This document shows positions 13,219-27,454 of a stretch of DNA of 64,000 nucleotides, in pieces; the first letter of the stretch is position 1, and the number at the start of each line of letters is the position of its first letter. This DNA comes from Todiramphus chloris collaris (lineage: Eukaryota; Chordata; Aves; Coraciiformes; Alcedinidae). The stretch lies in the NCBI GenBank assembly GCA_025345505.1, contig JANVCC010000018.1, positions 9,698,165 through 9,762,164 of the forward strand. Reading direction: 5' to 3'. A model generated the notes under the pieces. That model searched no databases, was not told where the DNA came from, and saw nothing but the letters and a program-made list of their open reading frames with translations. The position numbers and the translations under genes were made by a program.

Positions 13219-16200
13219 TGGATATGGATGACTCTGCTTTGGACAGAGGTATGCATTAGATGGCTCCCTGAAGTGTCATTGAGCAGTATGGTTCTGTAAT
13301 CACATTTTGCTGAAATACATTTCTGCTACTTCAAAATATGACTGAAGCCATATTATTGCACCAAAAGTTGTTCACACTAGGGTGAAGGCTGGTTTATAGC
13401 CTTTGTCTTCTACAGTTATTCTGGAGAGTAAGACAGAGTTTTCTGGAGCAATTAACTACACTGTGGCATTAATGACCTTTATCAGCACCCTTTGATGCAA
13501 TTAAACTTTTCCAAAGATAATTCCTAATATTAGGATCATTAAGAATAATAGATACTACCAGTGTGTTTCACATCTTCTCTGCAACAGGGAAGTTTATTAC
13601 ACATTTCTGAAATCTCCCACCGTTTGTTTTCAAGACCACACCTCCATGACAATATCTCTTAATCTTATGTCAAAGATCAAAAGCATCCATATGGGAGCAG
13701 ACTGAGAATTTTCCACCTTGCTGGTTTTGTTCTGTTGGAAAATACTGATATATCAAAATGAAAACTTGTGTTCCTAAACATAACAATTTTCCGGAAACTT
13801 CATTTGAAAGTTTTTTCATGTTAAGGAATTTCTTATTATTAGGAACATAACTTTTTATTTCAAGAAAATATCTCTCATGGACACAAGGATGTGGGGAAAT
13901 CCACGTTGTCTGCTAGAAACTGGAGGAAAAATATCTGAACTACATAAACATTGAGGAGCCTGGCTACACCCTGGAGCAGGCAGCAAAACTTCTCATATAT
14001 GTTTAAATTTATTCTGTTTGATAGAATAACTTCCTTTCCTGTTTTATGACAAACTGATCAATATTTTTGTGTTTATAGAAGATTCAGCAACTGTTTTCTT
14101 TTTAATCATATTTTAAAATCAAACAAAAATTGCAAACTCTGAGAGTAATACTTTCATTTGCATTACTCAAGGTACTTTTCTCACCTGCCTCCACTATCCA
14201 TGCTACCTGACTTTGTAAGTGCTTCTGACTAATTTTCAATGTGACCTAAACCACTGCTGTTTCCCACATGCTGCCTATCATTTGAGCTAGCAAAATGTTG
14301 CCATTGTTTTGACCTATAGCTGTTTCCCTCTTGGGAATGATGAGGCTAAAAGGCCTTTCATGTATCATCACTTATCTCCTGGTGAGTTTTACCAGCCATA
14401 CCAGAGAGATTCATAGTTGGTGAAATTAAGATGTTTTGACAATAAAGAGACACGAGTTCTGCCAGCTTTACCAACAGAAAAAGTGATGCTTCTCAGCTAA
14501 CCAAGCAGGACATTCAAATGCAATGTACTTCAACTATTAATGAACCAAAGGATGTGCCAGGCCCATCGGTGCTAGCAAAATTGAGTTCTCTGTTAGATTT
14601 GCAAGCTTTAATGGCACACTTAAGATTTCATTTCTGTGAGACTACATGAGACACAGATGGGACTCCAAATGATTGTCACCACTGCTCAATTGGAAACAAA
14701 TATGGTAGATTTGTCAGGAAGAATCCCCTCCATTACCTTTATAATGTGCTTCCTCTAGCATTATTGTTAAGACTACTTCTATTTTGGTGATATGATTGAC
14801 TTGCAAATTCTGGCTTAATACTTGGGGTTTTTTTTTTTCTGCTTTGTGCTGCAAATAATTGGAATTTGATTCATTCGTATTTTAAAAGCTCAGAACAAAA
14901 CATGATACTGAGCTTGAGTCTTGTCTTTGCTTCACATGATGATTGCAACTTTCTTGCTATGCACCACTTCAGGTTTCTGAGTACAGGTGAAGTTCAGCTA
15001 TTATCAGACAGGCAGTAAGGCTGGAGGAGCAGTAACACCCACAATGAGAACAAGTCTGCTCAAATGAGGTAGTGATTAATGTGCAGTTTGAAATCATTTG
15101 CCTGTATTCACCTCCTCAGTCTCATTTGAGCTACTGAGAGATGTAGCTGCAACTGAGGTTGTGTCAACAATTACTTTTCAGGTGTTTTGGTTTAAAACTG
15201 TTTTTTCATCTTGTCAAAAACGAAAGCTATCAAGACACAGTAGATAACTAATTATTCAACATCCTGTGTGAACCAAAGATACATTTATTTTTGTCTTTGA
15301 AAGGTCTGTGATTTCAGTCAAAAATTAAAATTTGTCAGATTCTAAATATTGTCTCAAAATGAAAGGTTTAGTAGGGGTTAGAGTCTTTTGGGGAGTGGAT
15401 ACACACTTAGAAAAAATGGAAAATATTTTTTATGCTTTGCTAAATGCTTTTTCAGCAAAAAAAAATACTTTATAAAATTCATATTGACTGCAGCGAAAAT
15501 GTTGGTCATTTCTGAGTTTCATTTTTCAATCTTTTTAATTAACTATTCTTTTGAATTATTATTAGTGTTATTATTTGTACAGCCTAGACCTCCTATTCCT
15601 CAAGATTCTGTTATGGATCACTGAGGTGTCTACCCTCATACAATGTTTTTAGCACTTTTTTCCTCCAGACTGCCCAAACCTTACTGACCAACACAAGGTG
15701 TATTGTCTAATTCTCTGGTCAGATGTATGGGGGGTTTTATTACATGTACTTGTGATTCATCGTAAATGACCACACTGACTCTTGAAGTAAAGTAGTTTCT
15801 TGTATTTTCTTCTTCAATCATCTGAAGTGAATAAATGTAAGTTACCTCCCCAGAAGGTGTTAGCATTTCTGTTTCACAGAGATCTCTTCCTTCCCTAAGC
15901 TTCCTTCATACCTCTATGTAGTACAGTTTTCTGTTCTATATTACTGTACTGCATGTGAATATGCTCATTTAGCTACCCATATGCAGGGGAGGTTTTGTTA
16001 CTGAGAAAAAAAAAACAAGAAACCTTAGCACAGGTAACTGCACTAAGCACTTCTAAGGTATTCATCTGGAGTTCATTGGTTGAAAGGAACTTTACTGAGT
16101 TATTTTCTTTCTCTCAGAAGTGAGGCAGAGTAAACTTGTTTATTCCTTAATAGCAAGAATAGCACGTTGATTTGGGTGTCTCAAATGGGAACACTGAGAT

Positions 16201-17895
16201 GATTGCTAAGCAAAATGGACTGTTTCTATCCTCATGAATATGCCAGGAGGTAAAATTTTAAACTATAGTCCAAACATCACTGAACCCTTCTATTTTTGTG
16301 AACAATAACTGAGGTCTAATAATGAGACTCTTTTTTTTTTTTTATTGAGTTAAATAAAGAACTTTAAAACATCTGTGTACCAGAACAAAGAACAAGTGCA
16401 TTACAGATCGGAAAAATAACAGGAGCATATTCAGCAGATGAGGCATTTCAGGCATTATGGACTCTGTTAATGTTGTATATTCCTTGTGTAAGCATCTTCA
16501 AGGCATGGGGAATCTTAAACAAGACAGCCCAGAGGATGTCATAGATCCCTTCTGATTCTAAACTTTCTAAGTATGAGTCAGTGTGTAGTAACTCTGCTTC
16601 CAAGTTTCAAGGAACAAATCATTTCTTCCTTTTTAAACATGGCTGCTGGAGTCAAAGGGACCCTGTGGGCTCTAGTGGGTAAGAGTGTGACTGAAAGAAT
16701 GTAGGTTGTTCGCTTCAGGTAATTAAATTTTGAGTTGTATAGAGATGATCTAAGATGAAGCATGAAGAGTACATGGCAGCAATCTTCAGTCATACTCTGC
16801 CCAGTAGTCAACATTCTCTTAGGCTCTTACAAGGTTTGCAGTTTATGAAAAACATTTAAGTGTTTCTGTTACACATCTTGGTTGCCATGTTAACTTGGCT
16901 TCCATCGGACTGCAACAAACCCAAAACACCTCCTTACATACTTGCTTTATGACATTTTATTAGAATGCCAATATAACAGTTTTATAGTAAATGTAGGATA
17001 TGGCAGGAGACTAAAATAACACCATATTCTCTGAACACTTTAATCTAGGTTTAATAATTTTAAGGTTTTTAGACATTTGTAACTTAACCTGTGGGCATAA
17101 TCTAGTAGTAACAGTGCTTGAGTGAAGTTATGAGCACTGTGCTCTGAGATTACAGTGGCTCAAATAACACAGTGGTTCCAAGGGAAACTAAATCTTTTTA
17201 AAACCCCTCAAACATCAGTTTAAACTGTTAACTTTAATTTTATTTTAAATTCATGTTAGAGTAATTGCATCAAGCTGGGATTATGTGCCTTCTCTGATTC
17301 TGTTTTACAGCACTTCTGCCTCCTTTAACCATTTCCTCTATGAGTGATTCTTACTTGTTGCATATTAATGGAGATTTCTCCCTCACAGGGTGTATTCACT
17401 CAGTATCTTTTCAATGAGAGCTTTGCTGGAGCATTACTAGCTGCACATGTAATTTTTGCATTAAGAAGGGAAGGATGTAATGCTTAGTGTATATAAGGAT
17501 TTTTTTTTTTTTTTTTTTGCAGAGGATTTGTCAATTAAAAAATAATTCTTCCACATCAGAAGAATGGGCGATATACATTGTTATGGAAATACATGTTTCT
17601 CTCTTATACAGGAGAGATTTTTGCTTTTTACTAATTTAGATTTATCTTCTTCTCAAACACCCAGCAAGAATGACAAAAGCAGCAATTTAGACAAGCTTTG
17701 CCTGTCATTATGTGTCCATGTTGTGGTGTTTAACATGACATATCTCACAGGAGTCCAGGAAGTAGAATCTGTTAGGCAAGCACCTCTGAAAATCACACAT
17801 CCCTTTTAGCCAAAATATTTGTATCTCAGGGGAACTAGAATTGTTCTGTGAATTACTATAGACCTCAAAATAATTTAAAAGAAAAAAAAAATCCA
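13219..17895. other. Gene-poor spacer
   Basis: Unique AT-rich sequence without recognisable genes or repeats. The stretch 13470-13540 is moderately TAAT-rich and could be conserved, but this cannot be judged from one genome. Confidence 0.6.
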
Positions 17896-17955
17896 ACTTT
17901 ATTACCTTTGTTTTACAGCAGAGGAAACTAAGAGACAAAGGTTGAAGCCAAAAAT
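17896..17955 (-). mobile_element. MIR-like SINE remnant (core/3' part)
   Basis: TTTTACAGCAGAGGAAACTAA followed by GAGACAAAGGTTGAAG resembles the reverse complement of the MIR core (TTTTACAGATGAGGAAACTGA, GGCACAGAGAGGTTAAG). It is the most conserved segment of this amniote SINE family. Confidence 0.65.
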
Positions 17956-18916
17956 GCCATAGAAAGAGTCAATAGAGAATGTGGTTTCTTGCTTGAGCAT
18001 TTTGAGAAAACCTTCCATTTCAAAGAGGCTGAGGAGCCTACAGTGAGAGAAACAAGAGGCTTTATATACGCTTATATATATGTTTTTATGTAGTGAGTTT
18101 AGTCGTAGCTGCCTCCCTGCTTAACAAAGGTATTTTTCTAAATGGGCAGAGACTTCTTTCAACTAATGAATGTAGGGAACCTTATTTGTGTTAGCAGAAG
18201 AAGAGAGAGTACCTGAGAAATATAAGTCTCTAGAGAAGTAAGATAAAGCAAGCAGCAAACAGCAGTATCATGGTTTGGCACTGAGGGTGCTGTTTGTACA
18301 GGAAGTTTTTAGTTAAGCTTTTGTCAATTTTTTTCACCTTGTCTAAACAGCTTTTGTTCAACTTGATCTTACTGGGAGAAGAATATGAAGCATGTCCTTC
18401 AAAAAAAACAAATACTTCTAGTGAACAGCTGAGGAGACAGAGAGATGTCTGAAAGATATTTTTCAAATATCAGAGTCTGGCTGTTAAAGGAATCTGAATG
18501 TCGTCTGGACTTCCTTCAGTCCCAAATTCATGTACAATTCATGTACATGTTTACTATTCATTTAATGCCTTGAACATAGAAGTCTGATGCTTTAGATTCC
18601 TCACACCTTACAGCTTTTAAGTGTTTTCTTAAAAGCTTAAATGTTGCTAAGCTAAGATAATAAAGGATATATCATAAAAGCAAATGCATTGATCCTCCAT
18701 AAGTCCTGCATCTTATTACTGCTATGGCTTAGCTTTTTTTATATTTCCTCAGCAGTATTTCTTCTACGTAATGTTGGATATCAATCACTGTACCCCTTAA
18801 CCATAAGTAATTTGCCTTTCTGCGGAACTCTTAACCCCAGAAATAAGTGGCCTGTGAATCTGTACATAAGTGACTAAGAGAACACTACCTTCTCTGTATC
18901 ATACCCTGGACTAGTG

Positions 18917-18939
18917 AAAAAAAAAAAAAAAAAAAAAAA
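18917..18939. repeat. A23 homopolymer
   Basis: Twenty-three consecutive A, without an adjoining retroposed gene or SINE that I can recognise upstream. Confidence 0.95.
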
Positions 18940-20348
18940 GAAGAAATCAAAAACCTAAGAAGTTTGAAGCTGGCTTTCCCTTCTGTTGTAGGGTTAAGGA
19001 TGGAGTTAAGGAGGGAGTTATAGCCTCCTTCCATACTGTAGCATCAATCTGAGGCTTCTCAAAAGCTTGCTCTGAATGAGAGATGTTGTTTCAAAGGCAA
19101 GAATGGGCTGCCCTGATGAGGAAGAGTATAAAGGAAACTAAACACAAAACAGAAGGCAAAGAAAAGACTGATGGCTGGGCTTTGCCATAAACAAAGTAGG
19201 TAGAGTGAATAATGGGGTTTAAACAGTTTCTAGCCTTTGGCTGCTATCCTACTTCATCTGTAGTTTAAGTCAACCTCTGGTTTATGACTGAATACTCACC
19301 TAAAGTCATGTGCCTGTCCCAGACTGTACCTTTCACATGGAGAACAACCCAATGATGTGATCATCAGGGAAGAGATTTGACCAGTCATTTGATGTACGAG
19401 AGCCCCATATGTCCTTCTCTTCCTGATTAATAACAGGAATCTGAATCAAAGCATTTCACTACAGACAAGAGACACCTTTTCTCTCTAGCTGAATGTAGGC
19501 TCAGGCTCTCTCTTTACCTTGCTTGATAAAAAGTTCTCATTTGGGTTGTAGTCTGTATATTAACTTGAAAAAGCTGAGCTCTAGACCTTCCTCCAGGAAA
19601 CATTTATTAAAGAATATCTGAGAGTTGTGTATGTGTGCGGAAGACACATTTTACTGACATTGTATATATGTAAGCATGGACACATTTTAATGACAAAAGT
19701 CTGGATATATCTAGGATTCATCCAAGCAGGTGCCTTGGAGTTACAGCTGCACTTAAGTGTCTAAACTGGCAGATGGATATCAAAATGTTTTTTCTAGATT
19801 ATTTTTTACTTTTTTTTTTCCCTCACAGTTTCTCTTTGAATTTCCCCTCTTACTGCAAAAACCGTATGTTACAAATAAACATATCCCCAGCAGCTGGAAG
19901 TATGTTAAAGAATATTCACCCTGCAGTATTTCGGGTCTTCATAAAGCCACTGACCCAAGAAAAAGAAACCTATAAACTTCAGTGCTGGCAGGTGAAGAGC
20001 TTTTTACTGAACCTGTCTTTTTAGATCACAGATTTTGGCTATGCTGTGTTTATACACTCCTCAGCCAAGAAGCAATACACGTGTGGGCCACCATCCCTTC
20101 CAGGTCCTGTCCAACCAATCTACAAGAGAAAAGGATCACAATTTGGCCCCATACACCTCAGTCCTGGTGAGTATGCTAATTTCTGTCCAAACTTTCTAAA
20201 ATATACTAAAAAGCCTTTCTAGCATCTCCACAGTTGAGCTAATCCCCTTCCTGATGGAGAGAATTCACCTTGTAAACACTTCTACTGTCAAAACTGGATA
20301 TAGAGCACAAACTCCTCCCTTAATTGGCTTTAACTCTTCTGCCATCAC

Positions 20349-20381
20349 AGTTTCCTCAACATTCCCACAGCTGAGGAAACT
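20349..20381. repeat. Perfect 10-bp inverted repeat
   Basis: AGTTTCCTCA (20349-20358) and TGAGGAAACT (20372-20381) are separated by 13 bp. No flanking gene. Confidence 0.9.
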
Positions 20382-23300
20382 CCATTGCCTTAGCAGAAAC
20401 CTCCTGACAAAGATAGCCCACTGAAGGCGAATGGTGAGAAACAAAATAGCTATTGTGGAATAGTGAGTGTGTCAGTGCAAAGTGCAAAAGGAGAGGAATA
20501 AAGAATAAAACTAACAGAAGTCTGAACAGCCCTAGAATTGAGAAGGGAAAAGCTTTTCCTCCTTGTTCCTGCAGCAGGTAAAGGCTGAGGCTCAGACTGA
20601 CTGGGTCTGCTTACGTCCCAAATAAAGGTTCTGGGTTTCAGAGAATTATTCCAGTTCTATTAATTCACAAAAGCATGTAAAGTTGGTATTTTGACTTTGG
20701 AGTGCTTCTGTAGGTAACCAAGGCATACACAGTATCCTACATAGGACAACTGAGTGTTGAGTCCAGCCTAAGCACTGTTGACCTATGTACATAATGTCTA
20801 TGATATAAAAGGGAAGATAATCTGAGCATACTTATGCTCAATGCGCAGACTGATTTCTTACATAGATGGGAACTAGACAAAGGTCTTTTATTATATTGCT
20901 TGTAGCTGGGACACTGGTTCAGACCCACACTATCTTGAAGAAGTCTGAACTTTCTGCTCCCACCATATGTGAAAGTATCCAAAGTATTAGACGCGTTATT
21001 CTTTTGTGCACACACATGTACATGCACATATGCACACAAACAAACACCCAAGTTTATCTCTGTGCATCAACAAATGTTGCTTGGTCATGAAACTGTGCAT
21101 TAGGACCATTCCCTGAGAACTGTGGAAATCACTCCTTTTGGTCCTTTTTTTTTTTAGTACTTGTAAGAAATGTTATCCTTTTACCTTAAATGGGACTAAA
21201 CAAAGCCCCTAAGTGAATGTCATAGCACCAGGATGGTGACTCATATAATGGGAGATATGTACACTCAGTGCAGGGCTAGTGAAAGCAGAGTAGTCCAAGG
21301 CTCATCTCCAAACCTCAGACATGGCTACAACCAGTCTATCCATTCAGTCTGTTACCACCTGCCATGAACAGAGCAAGAGATTCCCCCTCACTCTGACACC
21401 TTGTTTCCTGTCCTGTGATGTGGTGGCAAAACTGTTCCCACTGCTTTGGTAATGCAAGAAACACCTAAACTTACAGCACAGAGTAAGAGATAGGGATTAA
21501 TATCTCATATCAAGTCCCTCTAACTCCATCCCTCTGGGAAATCTGTACTTGCTTAAAAGGCAACTGCATGATCAATGAACAGATGTCACAGGAAAGAAAA
21601 TGAATTTGGACGTCCTTTCTTCTTGGCTAAGAGATCCAGTAAAGATAGTTAGCTGGAGCCACTCACCCTTCCATCCTCAAAACACACCTCTTTCAAGAAT
21701 GAATTATTCACATTCTTCACTATACCAATTAATTCTGTTTTCATGGTGGCTGTGATCCTTGACAAAATGAAAACTCTTTCAAATGATTAATCAAACTTAA
21801 AAGGCTCAAACATTTTCAGGTGTTATTTGGAAAAATATGGTTAATGGAAATAATCAAGCCAAAACATCACCTTCACTTAACTAAACATGAAATCAACAGA
21901 TTTGGTGGGTTCTGGCCAAGTCTTACCAGACAGGTTTGTGCATTGCAAAGGCTACATCCTACCCACTGGTATTACTTGGTAAAGTTTGCTGGAAGCATCA
22001 ACACAGAAACCATAGATCAAATGAGAGGAGAATTGTACTCTTTCTACCACCTTGTATCCTGAAGGCCACAAGCAATATGAGAAAGTGATTCTATGCCAAA
22101 TATAGAAGTGTATTTGTGTGCAGCAGATGCTAAAGGAATAGGCTCTAAAATAGATTTGATCAATAGCACTCTGCAATTGCATGCTTCTTCCTGCAAATCA
22201 GAGGGAAACTACTATGCTGCAGATTTCTAAAACTGAGTAAGATGGTGGGTTTCAACTTCCCTGTTATTTTTCACACTTCCTCCTCGGAAACCAGAAATAT
22301 TTCAGTTATAATTACTAGTGATTACCAGTGATAACTCTCTTGCTAACTCCAGCTAAAATAAAAAAAAAAAAAAAAAACAAAAACCCCCAAAGTAAATATA
22401 AACTTTAAATAATATATATCTTTTGGCTAATTTGTCTGCATCATGTGATTTTTTGGACCATACTAAACCCTATGCATATATCAGAGTGGTAAAAGCTCAC
22501 TGTATATCTGCAGAGTCCATCGCACATGGAGTTTAAGTCCAATGCAATTCAGTGACTACTCCTATGAAGTCACAGAGACTGAAGGAAAATTCCATTGCAG
22601 ATTGCTTTGAAGTGAAACTTCAGCCTGACAGTCAAAGTCAGGATGTGTAAATGATGCAAAAAGAATACCTCAGAAGAAGGATTCAACTAAAGACTCTTGT
22701 TCATTTTTTTGTCACATTATTTTGTAATAATGTTTTGGAGAGTGAAATTCTGTTTTTATGGTAAACTGAGGCATGTAGGGATGCTGTGAAATGTCAGCAT
22801 CTTACAGGCCCATGCTAAGAGCTATAACACAATGTATTGAGTCAAAGAAGAACAGTAATATATGATCAGAAAGTTAATGACCATGTGAAAACACGGAGCA
22901 GTCTCCATTGCAAACAGCTTGCAGGCAGTTCATTGACAGACAAAACAAAATTAATATGTCATCTATCAAACAAATTAAAATAAAGAGAGATTATGAAGAT
23001 CTTCAATTCAGAATTCGTAAGTAAAATGTCATGAAGTGTGACATATAAGAGTTTCATCTGATCTGAAAAGTTAAACTCAGTTATTCCATAGCACCTCCTC
23101 TGTATTTAGCAATATGATAGTTCATCTAATTCTAGCAATAGTTAACTTAAGCGCTTGCTTTAAAAGTCTGAAGAATGCAAGTAAGAACAGAAAAATACAG
23201 ATTCAGCCTTTATGCAAAACAAACCAACCAACCAAACCAAAAAAAAAAAAAAAAAAAGAAAAACCACACCACAAAACTAAAAATTTCCTGCAAGGGGGAA

Positions 23301-25837
23301 AAAATAAAAAAAAAGGAAGATCTTTGACAATGACAAAAAAGGTGAAAAGGATACTATAGTGTTGTAAGACAGGAAGGCAGGATTGTATGGCCACTGGAAT
23401 GCAATACTGTTCATTCCTGTGAGAAGTAAATTGAAAATATCTAAACTCAACCACAGCTACAAACATCTGGATGCTCAGCTGCCCTGTTGGCTGAGAGGAA
23501 GCAGGTGCAGTTGTCCTCTAGGTTTGAAATAGCCTTATGTTGCTCAAGGTAGACATTACTGGAAGAGGCTAACGGCCCCCAGGTGGAAACATGACCAGTC
23601 CCAACACAGTGGACAGAAATCTCTGCATTTCAATGGAAGAAATGGAGCTTGGGTATGGTTGGCCACAACAAGGATCTCATTTTTGAAGATCATAACTTTT
23701 TCCATACTCTCTTTCCTCAGTAAACCCTGTCCCTTGAGCCAACCAGAAAGAGATGAGAGAGCCTCCAGATCTCTATTAAGAGGAGAGAGACTCATCTGGC
23801 CTGTTAGACAGCAAGGCTTCAAGTACTGAGGTGTGGCCTGACAGTGTCTGTTCAGAAAGCACGTTTGTAATGAATAGCATTGTTTAGGTCAACTGAATTG
23901 TAAAAAAATAGCTAAGTTGTACAACTGTCTGGTTTGTGAATAGCACAGTCTTACTCCAGGGACTATATTTCACATGGCTTATGTTAATCAAGCCTATTTG
24001 TATGGGTAAGTGTGACTGTACAGGCAAACACTGCATACCCATCTTGGGTACCAAGTACCTTTGGCACTTAAATTACTGTAGAGGCCACCATTAAGACTTC
24101 ATCTGTACCATTTGCCTATGTATGAATTCAAATCACAACAGATGCAAAGAAGTTTCATCAAAAGGAAGATGGATATGAAGCATCCATCTTTCTGAACAGG
24201 GCTTGTTTACCTTAAGCTACAAAAGCCAAGGGAGAGGAATACCAAGGAAGATAAACAGTTTAAATTAGAAGAAGAACACATGGATATAATAAACTGCCCA
24301 TGAGACGTAAGATGAGAGAAGTTAAATAATCAAACAGCCCCCACCCCCCAAAAAAATTCTCAGTAGCTTTACAATGATATAAAGAAACTCATGAGAAAAT
24401 AATACAAAAACAGATGCCCAAACTACCTCTAATAAGGAGGACCAAACTACATGGACTCACATAAACCATTCAAGTCTAGTTTCTAGCCTTAGTTCATTCC
24501 TGTAAATATTGGTCTCAGTTGTACCTTTATTTTCCTTCCCTAAGGATTATGATCCCAAAGGAGCCTCTGCAACTTGCAAAGAACATCATGAAATCTAAGT
24601 ATAGACCTTTCTGTTGAATAACTGTCCATAGGTAAGAAAAGTAGTATCATCTCATTCCAGCTTTTCCCTTCTTTGGGAGGCAATGGTAATGATCACAGGG
24701 TAGCAACTAGTCAGAAGTCATCATGATGTCTAACTGGAAAGCAGCCGTTAGTAAAGAGGTAAAGGCTCAGTTTTGAGAGTCTACTCCTAGCTCTAACAAA
24801 TACGCATGTCTTCAGATGGTTAAATTAGGAACTGGTTTACATCAGAGTCATAAAGAGTAGAGAAAGCTAATTAGCATAGTCACTAGCCTGATTTTAGATA
24901 CACTCAGCTGAGATATGAGATACCCTTACTCATATCCTCCATCTTATTCGAGCAGAATTTATCTAAAGCTTTCTTGATCGACCACAAATGTCCTAGCACC
25001 TATGTTACCATTCACTCTTGGATTTCTTCCTCTGCATCCACATTTGGATGTAGATGGGATGAAGATATGGATAGCTTACCTCCAGGATATGAACTTACAG
25101 CAACTACTGTTTAGCTTCGCCATATTGCTCTACTTGTGCTCCATGATATATATGGGTATACTGCAAGTAAAAGCATGAAAGTTACAAATTAAAGTTTCTT
25201 TGTGCAGCAAGTTATTACATACATGTAAGTAATTGATACAGAGCATCTGGTCGATGTACGACAACCTCAGAGACTGATTGCTGTGTCCTGCCTTCTCATC
25301 CAAACCCTGATACACTTTAATTCAGGGCTCTCCTGGAGTTTGTTTGATCAGACATGAAAGGACATTAAAATCATAGCCAGTTATCACTGCCAATACCAAC
25401 TGTTTACTGGGCACCACTGCCATCTGATCAAAACACAGATTCCTATATTCAGTTTGACATGAGACCCCTTCTTTTCTTCTGCTCTTTTCCCTCATTCATT
25501 TATGCTTCAAGTCAGACATCCATGCGGCTGGTCCTGCCCTTAACCTGCCTCAAGAGAGATGCTGGCAATTCAGTGGCTTACTACTGCTTTGCATGAGCAA
25601 GGTTTTCTGTAAACACAGTAAATTTAGAAGTAATTTTGGCAAACTGACAGTACCTGACCAATGTTTCCCAAATTGCTTAAAAATTGCATTGTGACTAAAC
25701 CAGGGCAGAATATAACAGTAGCTGAGACAAGGCCAAGTCAAAGAAAATGCAGGCTTCCAGAAGATTTTTTTCCCTCTGTGAAGTATAGTATTCAATATTT
25801 TTCTTTGTATAACTCCTGGCAATTAGGTAAGTGCTTT

Positions 25838-25892
25838 TACCTACCTTTTACAGGTAATGTACCAAAGCAGAGAATTTAAGTGTTTAAGTGTT
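25838..25892 (-). mobile_element. Possible MIR-like SINE remnant
   Basis: CCTTTTACAGGTAATGTACC followed by AAAGCAGAGAATTTAAGTG follows the reversed MIR core (TTTTACAGGTGAGGAAAC, GCACAGAGAATTTAAGTG) but with more divergence than the other copies. Confidence 0.45.
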
Positions 25893-27441
25893 ATGCTAAA
25901 TTAAGAACTTAATAAACACAGTTATAGGCGAGTTTGGTAGAAGCAGCAGATCTAATCCCAGGCCTTTTCACTCATAATCCTTTTTGACCCTTTCTTGGGC
26001 AGAGGACCATTGTTTTAGTGCTCTCATTCACCGTTACATTGGTGACATCCTCTCTTTAGTTACTTCAGTTGCATTTGTTTATTTTGATGGTGTTCTCTGA
26101 TCATCCTTATTACCACAAACCAAGAAGAAATTGATATTTTGGAGTTCATTTCTTTGTTAGACTGCTTTCTCATCATTTTCTAAATAAACTCACAGGAACC
26201 TCTTCTAATTCTTTTGGCTCCTGTAGCCAATATTTCCATTTTGGCTTCTCAGTATTATGCTTACATTTTATGATACACATCCTTTTCCTAACTGTTCCAC
26301 TATTCCTGTTTCCTACAGGTTTTTGGGTTTTTTTTTTTTTTTAACTTCAGTACCTTTGTTATTTTTGTGATGTAGAGTATTGAATTTAAATTGAAATGTA
26401 ATGTAAATTGGTAAGGGTTTTTAATTGCCTCTCGTGATTCTCTATTTCTCTCTTCCATTTTGGAGAACTATCCACGTTTTCTTTTCCTTCTCTGCTTTGT
26501 TGACTGTATTGGCAGATGAATTCTTACAGTTTGCTGAATGCTAGCCTCACACTGAGTGCTGCCCCTTTCATGGGACACTTGGTCACTGAGTCTGGATGAA
26601 CCCAGCCTCCAGTGTTTTCTCCCTTGCTAAGTTCAGAACCTGCTGGCTGTGAATCTTTTTTTTTTTTTTTTCCTGTGGCTTGTGCATTCACTACCCTCAT
26701 CAAGAAAACATAAACCAAATACTAGCTCTGAAGAATGTACCCATTGTGTTTTGGGTTATTATGTAATAATCTAGTCATTGGAGTTTTTCATCTGGCTTAG
26801 CTGACTGTAGTGCAAACACCAAGAAAAAAAAAAAGAAGATAATGTTATATACCTGGCTTATTTAACCAACCAAAACCTCTGTTGTCTCTACTAAATAATC
26901 TAGAGTTGCTTACCAAAGTGTCTACATGAAAAAGGTGTCATAAGATGGTCAGCTTTAGCATTGAGAGGTGTTCCCTTCCCTATTACAGGAATGAGGACTA
27001 TTTCTTACGAGTTGTCAAAGTCTCCAGTTACCATTTAGTAACAGTAAATAAAAGTTGTAACAGCAAATAAAAGACCCTGTGGAAACACAAATATTACAAA
27101 AGAAACCACAAAGATTCCTGGTCTAATCATAAGGGAAAGCAAGAGGGTATATACATTTTAAAACAGCATTTAACAAAACTCACCCATACAGAAACATTTA
27201 AGCCGAGAGCGACTATTATTCATGTTGAAATATTTGATCAGCATTATTTTTTAAACATCAGGACAACACAGAGATTTTTCACAGGAAAATTATTTTTTTT
27301 CCCTTTATGACAGAAGCTCCTAAAAATCAACACTTTAACCGGAGGGAGCATGAACTATGGACGATTACATCTGCTGCAAACTGGTAGCTGATGGATTTAG
27401 CAGCAGCCGGTCAGCAAAGCGCAGCGCTGGCAGGGCTCTGG

Positions 27442-27454
27442 CCAGCAGGTGGCG
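27442..27454 (+). promoter_or_regulatory. CTCF-type motif
   Basis: CCAGCAGGTGGCG fits the CTCF core consensus CCASYAGRKGGCR at every position. It lies in a short GC-richer island-like patch (27360-27740) within AT-rich spacer, 14.6 kb upstream of the OSR1 start codon. Occupancy and boundary function are inferred, not shown. Confidence 0.5.

Larger units (their letters stand above)
17956..27359. other. Gene-poor spacer
   Basis: No supported gene. Besides the MIR-like piece, it holds homopolymer runs (18917-18939, 22361-22377, 23240-23257) and a CA/TG-rich patch near 21009-21047. Candidate frames are short and domain-free. Confidence 0.6.

Noticed and set aside
18603..18610. T-box word TCACACCT
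   Set aside because: A single 8-mer in AT-rich spacer is expected by chance, and no supporting cluster is present.
18917..18939. A23 run as the tail of a processed pseudogene or SINE
   Set aside because: Upstream sequence shows no gene-like frame, SINE promoter boxes or target duplication that I can see.
23574..23586. Second CTCF-like word (reverse of GGCCCCCAGGTGG)
   Set aside because: It mismatches the consensus at a key core position and the last position.
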